A DNA stretch of 64,000 nucleotides, from contig OZ251236.1 of assembly GCA_965240325.2 (NCBI GenBank), forward strand, positions 1,798,001 to 1,862,000, read 5' to 3'. Each line of letters starts with the position of its first letter. The stretch's first letter is position 1. The DNA comes from Rebecca billardiae RCC1528 (Eukaryota > Haptophyta). The notes below the pieces were generated by a model. That model did not search any database and was not told the DNA's origin. It worked only from the letters and a program-made list of their open reading frames with translations. Positions 1-9,296 of the stretch are shown here, one piece after another. A program made the position numbers and the translations under genes.

Positions 1-1573
1 GTGCGCCCAGGCACCGGACGGCTGCCTCCTCGGGCTGGCGCTGGCGGGCGGCTGCGCGGACGGGCTCGTGCCGTGCTGGGATGGCACGTGCGCCCCCTCC
101 GCGCCCGCCTGCCCGCGCGTCGGCCGCTGCGCGTCGGCGAGCGCGCGCGTGCGCTGTGAGGGCGGCGGCTGCGGCGCGGCACCGGATGCGGGCTCGTGCG
201 CGCAGCCGTACGCGTGCGCGCCGGGCCGCGCGCGCTGTGCCGACGGGACGTGCGCGCTCTCGCTCGAAGAGTGCGCGCCGCACGACGGCTGCCCACCGCA
301 CGCCCCGCACGCCTGCGCGGACGGCCACTGCGCACCGCTCGGTGGCAGCGTCGACGGCTCCGCGGCCGCGCCCGCGGCGTGCGCGGACGGCTGCGCGGAC
401 GCGGAGCAGCGCTGCGCCGACGGCACGTGCGTTGCAGCGGGCGCGAGCTGCTCGGCCGCGCCGCCGCTGCACCTCGCCGTCGCCCACGTCGCCCTCGCCC
501 TCGGCGGCGGCAGCAGCAGCGCAGGCCGCAACACTACGCTCACGCTGACCAGCGGCGCGCGCGCGGGCGGCGTGGCGGCGCAGGCGACGGTGCGTGAGCC
601 TCCGGCGGCGGCGGGCGCGGCCACGGGCTCCGTGGTGGCGGTGCACGCGCCCGCGCACTCACTCCTGCGCGCCGCGCTGCGCCCGCCCAACTGGGCCTCC
701 GTCGAGCGCTCGCTCTTCTCGCCCGCGCTCGGGCTGAGCGCTGCGGCGGTGGGCACCGACGCGGCGCAGGCGGAGGCGGCCGTGCGCGCGGCCGCGGAGG
801 CGGCTGCGGCGGGCGAGCTCGGCGCGACGCGCGCGGCAGAGGGCGCGGGCGCGGAGGGCGTCGTGGGCGAGGGCGGGCTCGTCGCCGTCGACCTCACGCT
901 GCCCACCCTCCTCCCCGCCGACGTGCGCGCCGCCCTGCCCGCGCTGGGCGAGGCGGACGCGGACGGCGGCGGCGCGCCCGCGCCAGGGCTCTGCTTGCTC
1001 GCGGCCGTGCGGCTGAGCACGCGCGCGCGCGCGTGGGCGTGCGCGGCGGCGCTCACGCGCGCGCACCGCGACGCGCTGCTTGCTGCGCCCGCCGGCGAGT
1101 ACGTGCCACTCGCCTTCGCGGACGTGCGCGCCACCGGCGTGTACGCCGTCGGGCTGGCGGCGGCGAGCGCGCGCACGCAGTGGCAGCATCCGGCGCAGGC
1201 GGCGGAGGCGGCGCGGGACGTGGCGCGCGCGGCCGCAAGGCGCGGCGCGCGCGCCGAGCTCGTGCTCGGCGACGGGGCCACGGCTGCCGACGAGGGCACG
1301 GGGCGCTCGAGCTCCTCGCCCTCCGCGTGCAAGGGCGACGGCGACGACGACAACAATGCCGCCGCGTCGCCGCCTCCCGCGCCGCCCGCAGGCCCAAGTG
1401 CCGCGCCCACCGCAGCCTGGGGCGCGTACGTGGCGACCGCGTGGCTGTTCGGGCTGCTGGGGCTGGCGGCGCTCATGTGCGCCAACTTCTGCTGGGGCCT
1501 GTACGCCGTCACACGAGAACGGAAGCGCGCGGCTGTGCTGGTCGCCAGCTTGGACCGCCGTGACGAGCTGTGA
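1..1573 (+). CDS. Cys-rich type I membrane protein, 5' partial
   Basis: The reading frame is open from base 2 to the TGA at 1571-1573, so the 5' end lies outside the window (523 residues visible). The first ~140 residues are a Cys-rich repeat built on short motifs such as CADGTC, CADGHC and CWDGTC, probably disulfide-bonded and extracellular. An Ala-rich region follows, then an acidic/Pro low-complexity linker, one hydrophobic segment near the C-terminus (about 1430-1510) and a short basic tail. The last four residues are RDEL, a variant of the KDEL/HDEL retrieval signal, although in a type I protein the tail would face the cytosol. I recognise no family. Secretory or surface location is inferred from the Cys pattern and the membrane span. 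Confidence 0.6.
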   Translation, partial: CAQAPDGCLLGLALAGGCADGLVPCWDGTCAPSAPACPRVGRCASASARVRCEGGGCGAAPDAGSCAQPYACAPGRARCADGTCALSLEECAPHDGCPPHAPHACADGHCAPLGGSVDGSAAAPAACADGCADAEQRCADGTCVAAGASCSAAPPLHLAVAHVALALGGGSSSAGRNTTLTLTSGARAGGVAAQATVREPPAAAGAATGSVVAVHAPAHSLLRAALRPPNWASVERSLFSPALGLSAAAVGTDAAQAEAAVRAAAEAAAAGELGATRAAEGAGAEGVVGEGGLVAVDLTLPTLLPADVRAALPALGEADADGGGAPAPGLCLLAAVRLSTRARAWACAAALTRAHRDALLAAPAGEYVPLAFADVRATGVYAVGLAAASARTQWQHPAQAAEAARDVARAAARRGARAELVLGDGATAADEGTGRSSSSPSACKGDGDDDNNAAASPPPAPPAGPSAAPTAAWGAYVATAWLFGLLGLAALMCANFCWGLYAVTRERKRAAVLVASLDRRDEL

Positions 1574-1738
1574 TGCCATCGGCACTGTCGTAGTGTCGTA
1601 ATATAATAATTATGATGATCGATGATATCGCAGCAGATGACCGTGCGCGCGCGGTGCTATAGTGCCGCCTAGTAGTAGTCTGCTGCGCTAGCAGTATATA
1701 TAGGTCGTAGTAGTCGCGTACTATATATGTATATATAT

Positions 1739-1849
1739 ACATATATATATATATATACCACGTCGTTAATATATATATATATACCACGTCGTTAATATAT
1801 ATATATATTAACGACATATATATATATATATATATATATTAACGACGTG
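1739..1849. repeat. (TA)n tract with direct and inverted copies of CCACGTCGTTAA
   Basis: The tract is mostly TA dinucleotides. It is interrupted by CCACGTCGTTAA at 1758-1769 and 1784-1795, by the partial inverse TTAACGAC at 1808-1815 and by the full inverse TTAACGACGTGG at 1839-1850. The arrangement can fold into a large AT-rich hairpin. The same 12-mer recurs at 2638-2649, next to another (TA)n tract. Confidence 0.85.
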
Positions 1850-2646
1850 GTATGCAACGGGCAGGCGTCAGAGTCAGCAAGCTGTAGCAGCAGATCGAGC
1901 AGCAGCAGAGACAAACACCAGGATCAGCGCTCCTCGCCGTCGTCCCCCCCCCCCTCGTAGTCGCCCATCAATCAATCACTCCATCGCCGAGCGGAAGCTC
2001 GACGCACCGTCTGGCGTCGACGCGCGCGCGCCACCGCGGTGGTCGCGGTGCCACGCGTCGTCAGCCGTCGCCTCGAAGTAGTCGTCGTACGCAGCGCCCC
2101 CGCGGGCGCGTGCCCCCGGGCGCACGTGCGCCATGCGCGCGCGGGCGATGAGCATCTTGGCCTGGCCACGCAGGCAGCGCAGTGCCCAGCTCGCGCCGCA
2201 TGGTGCCGAGCAGCGCGCGCTCGGCGGCGGGGCGCGAGGGCGCGCTGAGGCGCGCGCGCCACGTGTCCCGTCCCATCTTGGCGATCTTCTTGAGGGTGAG
2301 GTCCACCTCCGCGCTCCACTCGCCGAACGCCCCCACGACAATCGGGACGATCGCGGGGAAGGTGTCGAGCCGCGCCTCGTATGGGCCCACCTGGCCCTCA
2401 ATCAAGCGTGCCGTAGACCTCGCGGTCGAGGAGCTGCAGCTGCTTGCGCCGCTCGCGCGGGACGAGTTCCGCGCGGTGGCGCACCGCACCGTTGCGGCCG
2501 TCGCTCACCCTGTAGCGCGACGGGCTCAGCGATATATATATATATATATATATAGTATATAGGACACCGATTGATTTTGAACCCGGTACTTCGTGTCTGT
2601 TATTGCACTCTGAGCCTGACGCTTGTCTGCGATGCTGCCACGTCGT

Positions 2647-2649
<3 letters not shown>
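1839..2649. mobile_element. Putative inverted-repeat-bounded insertion in a TA microsatellite
   Basis: TTAACGACGTGG (1839-1850) and CCACGTCGTTAA (2638-2649) are perfect 12-bp inverted repeats bounding 787 bp of GC-rich DNA. Both sides are flanked by (TA)n tracts. The interior contains a broken retroelement-like coding fragment. This looks like a small element, or a composite insertion, within a TA microsatellite. Extra copies of the same 12-mer in the left tract could be older insertions or rearranged ends. No transposase is visible, so any element would be non-autonomous. Confidence 0.35.
1976..2489 (-). pseudogene. Broken retroelement-like C-terminal fragment
   Basis: Two minus-strand frames each hold a protein-like stretch. 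In 2489 to about 2185 a segment contains VGPYEARLDTFPAIVP and VVGAFGEWSAEV. In about 2190 to 1976 another contains CLRGQAKMLIARARM. They fit one protein only if the frame shifts near 2180-2190. The first segment resembles the region downstream of reverse transcriptase in algal non-LTR retrotransposons, by my recollection of the recurring GAFGE pattern. There is no start and no upstream RT, so this is a remnant. Family assignment is tentative. Confidence 0.35.

Positions 2650-2741
<92 letters not shown>
2530..2741. repeat. Two (TA)n microsatellites
   Basis: A short (TA)n tract lies at about 2531-2556 and a long uninterrupted one at 2650-2741 (about 92 bp). Open frames translating as alternating Ile-Tyr across them are artefacts of the TA repeat. 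Confidence 0.9.
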
Positions 2742-2743
<2 letters not shown>

Positions 2744-2966
2744 TATCGGACAGTCGGCGCGTGTATTCAGCGAGCGAGTCCCGGACCAACGCCCGGCCGG
2801 GCCTCGGCATGTCAGCGCCAGCGCCCGCACCGCCCGATGGCCGATCGCGGCTGCGCGGCTGCGCGGGCCCGGGCCCGTCGGCGGTGCGAGTTGGCGTGGC
2901 GCTGGCGGCGTGCGCCCGGCGGCGCGGCGCCCGCCCCCACCCGCGGCGCCCCGCGGCGGCGCGGCG

Positions 2967-5900
2967 CTACAGCGCCTCTCTGCGCTTCCACAGCGGCGGC
3001 TCTGAGGGCGAGGACGCGACCGCGCCGCGCGCGCCCGGCGAGGGCTGCGACGACGGCAGCTGCGAGGACGCGCGCGAGGGCTGCAGGTGCTGCGAGGGCG
3101 GCTCGGGGCTGAGGCCGACGGGGCCGCTGCCGAGCGCGGGCGGCGGCGTCGCGCCCAGGTCCGCCGCGCCGCCGCCCGCGCCCGCGCGGTGCGCGGCGGG
3201 CGAGCGGCTGTGCGGCGAGCCGGCCGCCGAGTGGCCGCCCTTGGGCTGCTGCGACCAGCCGCCCGCGCCCGCGCGCGGCGAGCCTGGCGTAGGCGGGGTG
3301 GAGGCCTCGGCGGCCTTGCGCCCGCGCTTCTTCCACAGCCGCGCGGCGCCGACGTCCTGCGAGCTGCCGTGCAGCGGCGAGGTCGCCTCGGGCAGCCACT
3401 CGCTCGCCCACTCCTGCTGCAGCCTCGAGCGCGCCACCTCCTCCCTGAAGGCGAGGTCGGTGCCGAGTGTGGGCGAGTCTGAGCGCGCGGAGCCGTCAGC
3501 GCCCTCGTCCGCGCCCGCGCCGCCGTCCGCGTCGGCCCTCGCGGCGGCGGCGGCGGCGGCGCCGCCCACCTCGCGCGCCTCCGCGTCCTCGTCCGAGTTC
3601 TCTCCCACCGTGCGCGTCACCACGATCTCGAGGCCCGCGACGCGATTGCTCGCGGACGCCGTGCGCCGCACGAACAGCGGCGCTGCGCCGGAGGAGGGCG
3701 AGGGCTCGGCGGAGGGCGCGCCCGCGCACCCGACGGCGGCCGTGGGCGCGGTGACGACGAGCGCGGGCGGCGCGGGGCGCGCGGCGGTGGGCGATGGGTC
3801 GACGGACGTGCGCAACGAGCCGCGGCACCCCGCGGCGGCGACGGCCGCCGCGCCCGCGCCCGCGGCGCCGAGGCCGAGCCCGAGGGCGGCGCTCGGCTCG
3901 ACACCCGCCACGGCCGCCACGCCCGCCGTCGCATCTGCGAGCGACGGGTAGCGCGCCATGGGCGCGGGCAGGGGCGGGAAGGCGGTGGGCGCGGCGGCGG
4001 CGCCGTGCGCGTCGAGCCGCGTCGCGAGCGCGCGCGCGTCCACAGGCGGCACGTGCGCGCCGCCCAGCGCCTCCGCCATCGCCTCGTCCGGCGGCGTCGA
4101 GCCGTGTGCAGACGGCAGCGCGCTCGACGCGCCTGCGCTCGAGCGCGCGCCTCTTGAGGGCGCGCCCGCGCCGCCGGAGCCGGCGAGGGTGAGGGCGTCG
4201 ACGCCGAAGGGCAGAGGCAGCGGCGCGTGCGCGCCGTCCTCGTCGATGTCCGCCGGCCGCCCGTCGTGCGCAGGCTGCAGCGGCGTGCCCTGCCCCGCCA
4301 TCGGCACAGGCTGCAGCGGCGTGCCCTGGCCGCGCATCGCCGCGGCCGCGTCCGCGCCGCCGCCGCCGGGCGCAAAGTGCGGCCCGCCGAGCACGGCGGC
4401 GGGCTGCGGCGCGCGGTGCGCGGCGGCGGCGGCGGCGGCGGCGGCCGCCGCCGCCGCGCCGGCCGCGCCGCCCGCCTGCCCCGTCGACTGCTGGATCGAC
4501 AGCGCGAACGGCACCGCGTTGCGAGAGTGCGCGGGCGGCGTCTGCGGCGGCCGCGAGCCGTTGGACGTGCGCGCGCTGCCGTTGCTGCCGCCGCCGCCGC
4601 CGCCGCCGGCGGCGCACGCGCCGAGGCTCTCGACGGTGAGCCCGCCGGCGTGCGCGCCGGCCGCCGCGCCGCCGAGCCCGCCCGCCGCCGCGCCGCCCGC
4701 GCCGCCCCCGCCGCCCGCCGCGCCGCCGCCGCGCGCGCCGCCGCCGCCGAGCAGCGCGGCCGGGTGGTCGGCCGACTTGCGCGAGCCGTGCGGCCCGCGG
4801 TACACGCGCGGCGTGGAGGCGGCGGCCTGCAGCATGCGCGGGTGGCGCAGCGCCTCGGCGGCGGTGGGGCGCTGCGCGGGGTCCCAGCGCAGCAGGCTCG
4901 CCAGGAAGTCGACGAAGCTCGGGTCGTCGCAGTGCGGCCGCAGCCGCTCCGCCAGCGACGAGGTAGCGGGCTGCAGGTAGCAGTAGCCGCTGCCCGGCAC
5001 GCCCACCGCGGCGGGCGCGTCGGGCGGCGGGCGCGTGAAGAGCGTGCCGCGGTGGAAGTAGAGGTGCGTGTGCCGCCCCGCCGCGAGCATGCGCTCGGGG
5101 ATCGGCCCGAGCAGCGCGATCTGCGCCGCGAGCAGCGTCTGCACGTTCTTGTTCTTGAAGAGCACCTCTCCGGTGAGCAGCTCTGCGAGGATGCAGCCGA
5201 GCGACCACACGTCCACCTTGTGCGCGTACGGCAGCCCGAGCACGACCTCGGGCGCGCGGTACGAGCGCGACTGCACGTACGAGGAGTGCGGGTCGCGGAC
5301 GAAGCACGACGAGCCGAAGTCGATCACCTTGACCACGCAGCGCGAGAGCGACTGGATGAGAATGTTCTCGGGCTTGAGGTCGCAGTGGATCAGCTCGCAC
5401 GCGTGGATGAACGCCAGCGCGTCGAGGCACTGCCGCGCGACGGAGCACACGCGCGAGACGGTGAAGTAGCGCGGCCACGCGTGGTTCTGCACGTACTTGT
5501 ACAGCTCGTACAGGTTGTCCCGCATCAGCTCGCACACGATGAAGAGGTGCTCCTTGTAGTAGAAGTAGTCGAGCATGCGCAGCACGTGGTGCTCGTCGTG
5601 CGCGTCCCGCTCGTTCAGGTGCTGCAGCAGCTTGATCTCGCCGAGCGACTGGTCGAGGAAGTCCTTGTTGTTGCGGATCACCTTGATGCACACCATCCGC
5701 CCCGACTCGAGCTCCTCGCACTGCACCGCGCGCGAGAAGACCCCCGAGCCCAGGTGCTCGACAATCCGGTACCGGCCTGCGATCAGCGTGCCGACGTCGA
5801 TCGGGAAGTTGACGTTCTCCTCGAGCGAGTTGCGCCCCGGGTCGTACACGACGGGCAGGTGGAAGACGGCGAGCTCGGTCGGGCCGTGCGGCGGCTCCGC

Positions 5901-7043
5901 GCCGCACTCCTCGCCCGTGAAGAACACCACGTTCTGCTCGAAGTCGATCTGCGCTCGGCGCGCGGCGCGGCCGGGCGGCGCGGCCGGCGGCCGGGGGCCG
6001 GGCGGGGCGCGCGTCAGCGCTGGGCGGCGCGGCGGCGCGGCCGGTGCGCACGCGGCGACGCCGAGGCTCGCCATCCCGATGCACACTCGCCCGCCCGCGT
6101 TCGCGCGCGCGCACGCAGCACACGGGCCCACGCGCGCGCGCGGCACTCGGCTCGCGCACACGCACACGCACGCGCACGCGCGCACACATGCGCGCGCGCG
6201 CACCTGCTCCAGGATGGCGACGTCACTGCTCGCAACGGGCAGCTCGGTGAAGAGCGGCTGGGGAGAGGTCACGGCCCCGATCGCCGCGCTCAGCGCGTCG
6301 CCGCCGTTCGCCTCGGCGCCGCCGGCGCGCGCGGGCGGCTGGCCTCCGCCTCCGCCCGCGGCGAGCGTGCCGCCGTCAGCGCTGACGCCAGCAGTCGGGT
6401 CTGCGACGGGCATGGCGGATGCGGCGAGGATCGCCGCGGCGGCGTCGACCGGTCGGTCCACGTCTGCGCCGCACGTGTCGTCGTCCGTGTCCGCGGACAG
6501 CTCGTTGATCGCCGGCTGCGCGCGCGTGCCAGCCCTGCCGCGCCCTCCGCCGGCCGCGTCGGCGGCCGCCGCCATCGGGCTGGGGCGCGGCTCGCTCGGC
6601 TCGCCCCACGCGGGCTGCGCAGGGCCGGGCGGGGCGACGCCGTCCTCCACCATCTCCACGTCCGAAGCCGCCTTGTGCACGCGCGGCGGCTCCGGGATGG
6701 CCGGCAGCGCAAACGGCTCGGCAGCGGCGCCGCTTGACGCGCCGCGGTCGACCGCGGGCCACGCGTCCGCCGCCGCGGCTGCGCGGCCGAGCGGAGGGTT
6801 CTGCCCGCTCGACGCGGTCGGCGACGTCGCGCCGTGGCTCAGCCCGGCGAACAGCGCCTCGAGGTGTGCCACCGCGTCGCGCTCGGTCGAGCTCGAGGAC
6901 GAGGACGAGCGACGGTTGCCGCGCCACGCGGCGAGCTCGTGGCTCAGTGTGTCGTGCGTCGAGTTGAAGCCCACCTCGCGCAGGAAGTCGCCGACGATCG
7001 CGACGAGCGCCGCGGTGCGGTCCTCCCCGGACGGCTCCTCCAT
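2967..7043 (-). CDS. Plant-type DYRK protein kinase (DYRKP-like) with LisH-like N-terminus
   Basis: Exons are 7043-6204 and 5948-2967 (1,273 aa). The 255-bp intron 6203-5949 begins GTGCGC, ends GCGCAG and has no in-frame stop. The N-terminus (IVGDFLREVGFNSTHDTLSHELA region) resembles a LisH motif. After a low-complexity linker comes a DYRK kinase domain (about residues 345-680): glycine loop LGSGVFS, catalytic HCDLKPEN, DFGSS, and activation loop YVQSRSYRAPEV. The flanking segment GRYRIVEHLGSGVFS and the YVQSRSYRAPE loop match the plant/algal DYRKP subgroup rather than animal DYRK1/2. The C-terminal 600 residues are low complexity (Ala, Gly, Pro, Ser). DYRKP kinases are dual-specificity Ser/Thr/Tyr kinases; in green algae one is linked to starch and oil storage under stress. 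The start at 7043 is chosen because it precedes the LisH-like motif directly. Confidence 0.85.
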   Translation of the reverse strand: MEEPSGEDRTAALVAIVGDFLREVGFNSTHDTLSHELAAWRGNRRSSSSSSSTERDAVAHLEALFAGLSHGATSPTASSGQNPPLGRAAAAADAWPAVDRGASSGAAAEPFALPAIPEPPRVHKAASDVEMVEDGVAPPGPAQPAWGEPSEPRPSPMAAAADAAGGGRGRAGTRAQPAINELSADTDDDTCGADVDRPVDAAAAILAASAMPVADPTAGVSADGGTLAAGGGGGQPPARAGGAEANGGDALSAAIGAVTSPQPLFTELPVASSDVAILEQVRARACVRACACVCVCASRVPRARVGPCAACARANAGGRVCIGMASLGVAACAPAAPPRRPALTRAPPGPRPPAAPPGRAARRAQIDFEQNVVFFTGEECGAEPPHGPTELAVFHLPVVYDPGRNSLEENVNFPIDVGTLIAGRYRIVEHLGSGVFSRAVQCEELESGRMVCIKVIRNNKDFLDQSLGEIKLLQHLNERDAHDEHHVLRMLDYFYYKEHLFIVCELMRDNLYELYKYVQNHAWPRYFTVSRVCSVARQCLDALAFIHACELIHCDLKPENILIQSLSRCVVKVIDFGSSCFVRDPHSSYVQSRSYRAPEVVLGLPYAHKVDVWSLGCILAELLTGEVLFKNKNVQTLLAAQIALLGPIPERMLAAGRHTHLYFHRGTLFTRPPPDAPAAVGVPGSGYCYLQPATSSLAERLRPHCDDPSFVDFLASLLRWDPAQRPTAAEALRHPRMLQAAASTPRVYRGPHGSRKSADHPAALLGGGGARGGGAAGGGGGAGGAAAGGLGGAAAGAHAGGLTVESLGACAAGGGGGGGSNGSARTSNGSRPPQTPPAHSRNAVPFALSIQQSTGQAGGAAGAAAAAAAAAAAAAHRAPQPAAVLGGPHFAPGGGGADAAAAMRGQGTPLQPVPMAGQGTPLQPAHDGRPADIDEDGAHAPLPLPFGVDALTLAGSGGAGAPSRGARSSAGASSALPSAHGSTPPDEAMAEALGGAHVPPVDARALATRLDAHGAAAAPTAFPPLPAPMARYPSLADATAGVAAVAGVEPSAALGLGLGAAGAGAAAVAAAGCRGSLRTSVDPSPTAARPAPPALVVTAPTAAVGCAGAPSAEPSPSSGAAPLFVRRTASASNRVAGLEIVVTRTVGENSDEDAEAREVGGAAAAAAARADADGGAGADEGADGSARSDSPTLGTDLAFREEVARSRLQQEWASEWLPEATSPLHGSSQDVGAARLWKKRGRKAAEASTPPTPGSPRAGAGGWSQQPKGGHSAAGSPHSRSPAAHRAGAGGGAADLGATPPPALGSGPVGLSPEPPSQHLQPSRASSQLPSSQPSPGARGAVASSPSEPPLWKRREAL

Positions 7044-7709
7044 CGCGCGCACGACCCTCCCCGCGGGCTCAAAGGGGGGTCGCGCAGGGCGGCGGTGGTC
7101 GCCCTTTCCTTCCTCCCCACGCACGCCACCGCCGCACGGCTGCCGCAATCCTGCTGGAGGCGCACCCTTTCTGGCCCGCGCCGTGCGTCCGGGCGCGCGC
7201 GGCGGCGCGGCGAGCAGCTGCTTTGAAAAAGCCGCCCGGGAAACTCGATATTAACACTCCGCGATTTATCCGCCGCGGAGTTTTGATGATGATGCCACGA
7301 TGACAGCATGAAAATCGGGTGATCGATGACGAACGATGTGCTGACGGTCTCACGGCGCGCGCGAGGCCCGCGCGGCGGCAGGCGGGGACGTCACACGTTC
7401 TTGTAGCTGCTAGCAGCCTCAGTGGCTCCGACGCAAATCCCGATGCACACATCCAACACGGCTGAGCCTTCTACCGTCAGCGCGGAGTCGCGGCCACCCG
7501 CGCCCCGTCGCTTCGTCGTTCCGGGATCGTTCCGGGGCGGGAGCCAGGAAGCGGTCCGCGGGGCCCGGCGGGGCGTCACGCTCCCCCATGGGGCCCCGTG
7601 ACCTGTCACGCCTCGCCGTGTGCGTCGGTGTCAAGCGTGAATGCACCGTACGGCCTCACACCCGTGCTCGGCGCGCGCGCGCGACCACCAAGCCTGCGGC
7701 AGCACGCCA
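7044..7709. promoter_or_regulatory. Upstream region of the DYRK gene
   Basis: This 666-bp stretch separates the DYRK start from the end of the Aurora-type kinase gene and contains no gene I can support. A locally AT-richer patch at about 7225-7310 carries an inverted repeat, ACTCCGCG (7256-7263) and CGCGGAGT (7274-7281), with a 10-nt loop. It lies about 215 bp upstream of the DYRK start and is a reasonable promoter location. No TATA box is obvious. Confidence 0.35.
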
Positions 7710-8895
7710 TCATTGCGCGGCGGCCTCATCGTCTGCGCCCTCGCGCGCTGGTGGCCGCAGCGCGGCTGGCCGCGCGCCGTGCTGCGCGCCCGCGCTCGGC
7801 GGCGGCGGGTTGAGCATGGGCGGCTCGGCGCGCGTGGTGTTGCGCACCACCCAGGGGTGCGCCACGACCTCGGCGAGCGACAGCCGATCAGCCGGGTTCT
7901 TCACGAGGATCTTGCGCAGCAAGTCCTTGGCGTCCTCGGCCAGCTTGACATGCGGCGGGAAGTTGATGTGGTCCTTCATGATGCGGTCGAACGTCTCGTT
8001 CTGACCGCTCGACTCGAAGGGCGCGTTGCCCACGAGGCACTCGTACATGAGCACGCCGAGGGACCAGATGTCGACCGAGTGGTCGTACGCTGCGCCCACC
8101 ACCATCTCGGGCGCGAGGTAGTCGAGCGTGCCGCAGAAGGTCTGGCGCGGCTTGGTGGTGAGGCAGCTCCAGCCAAAGTCCGCAATCTTGAGGTTGAGCG
8201 ACGCGTCGAGCAGCAGGTTCTCCGGCTTGATGTCGCGGTGGATCACGCGGCGTGCGTGGCAGTAGTCGAGGGCGCGCGCGAGCTGCACGACGTACTTGGC
8301 GGTCTTCGCCTCGGAGAAGGTCTTCTCCTTGCGCATGTGCTTGTACATCTCGCCGTTGGGCGCGTACTCGAGGATGAGGTACACGCGCTTCTCGTCGTAA
8401 AAGAAGCCGTAGCCTGCGCGGACAGGCGGGCGCGGGCGCGGGCGCGCGGGCGTGAGCGCGGAGGCGGGCGCGGCAGCACGCGGCGCCGCCCGGCGCGGCG
8501 CGTGGCGCACATTTGAGAATGTTCTCGTGGCGCGAGTGGTACTGGATCTCGATCTCGTTCTTGAGCTGCGCCGCCACGTTGTGCTTGTCGAGCTGCTTCT
8601 TGAAGAGCACCTTGAGCGCCACGACCATCTTGGTCTGCTTCTCGCGCGCGAGGTACACGTTCCCAAACTTGCCCTTCCCCAGCGCGCGCCCGATGTCAAA
8701 GTCCGAGAGCGACAGCTTTGTCGGCTGCGCGCCGCCGCCCTTGGGCGCCGCCGCGACCGGCTTGGCCGGCGCATCTGCGGCGGCGCGCTTCTCCGCGGGG
8801 GCGTGGTCGGCGGCAGGGAGCTGCGTCTCGCGGAGCACGCCTCCCACCGGCGCAGCCGCCGCCTCCGATGCGCTCGCCGCGTTCTCGCTCGCCAT
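7710..8895 (-). CDS. Aurora-type mitotic Ser/Thr kinase
   Basis: Exons are 8895-8511 and 8413-7710 (362 aa; exon sum 1,089 nt). The 97-bp intron (8510-8414) begins GTGCGC and ends GCGCAG, splitting the codon for Cys in NILKCYGFF. The kinase domain begins near residue 66 ([15 protein letters not shown]) and includes [14 protein letters not shown], the Aurora signature DFGWS, a T-loop with [15 protein letters not shown], and [11 protein letters not shown]. Aurora kinases act in spindle assembly, chromosome segregation and cytokinesis; the T-loop Thr before FCGT is the expected autophosphorylation site. The short N-terminal extension (Ala/Pro-rich) could hold regulatory motifs. An in-frame ATG at 9042 would add 49 residues; 8895 is preferred because the extra segment is low complexity. 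The gene is head to head with the next. Confidence 0.9.
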
Positions 8896-9296
8896 CTCGC
8901 TCGCCGCGCGCGTGTGCGTGTGCGTGGCCGCGGCCTCTCTCTGCGTCCGCTTGCCGGGCTTTGAAGGCTGGGCCGTTTCGAGGTCCGGCGCGGGCGTTGC
9001 ACCACCGCTCGCGAGAAGGGTTGGCCAAAAGTCTGTAATCATCTACCCGCACTGGCCGCACACGGTCGCGAAAAATGAGCGCGTGATGATGGCGGCAAAC
9101 CTCGTCGCTTTGTTCGCCGAGCGAGGGCGCCGCCCTGCCGCGGGCTGGCGCCCTGCCGCCCTTGGTCATCAGCAGCGCGGCCCAAATATTGCGCGCCCGA
9201 AACCAGCAGCAGGGGCGAAGGGAGCAGGCAGGCTCTCAAAGCAGCCCGCCACCACCCGCGCGGAGGACGCGGACCGCCGAGAGCGGCGCGCGCGCG
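8896..9296. promoter_or_regulatory. Shared promoter region, Aurora kinase / multipass membrane protein
   Basis: 401 bp separate two divergent start codons, so both promoters must lie here. If the Aurora gene uses the upstream ATG at 9042 the gap shrinks to about 254 bp. The segment includes the AT-richer patch CCCAAATATTG near 9182, but I see no diagnostic element. Confidence 0.4.

Noticed and set aside
2571-3112. Open frames encoding long Ile-Tyr runs
   Set aside because: Products of (TA)n microsatellites, not proteins.
5949-6203. Uninterrupted reading through the DYRK intron
   Set aside because: The segment is 255 bp with no stop but encodes Arg/Cys/Ala-rich nonsense between conserved DYRKP blocks and is bounded by GTGCGC and GCGCAG.
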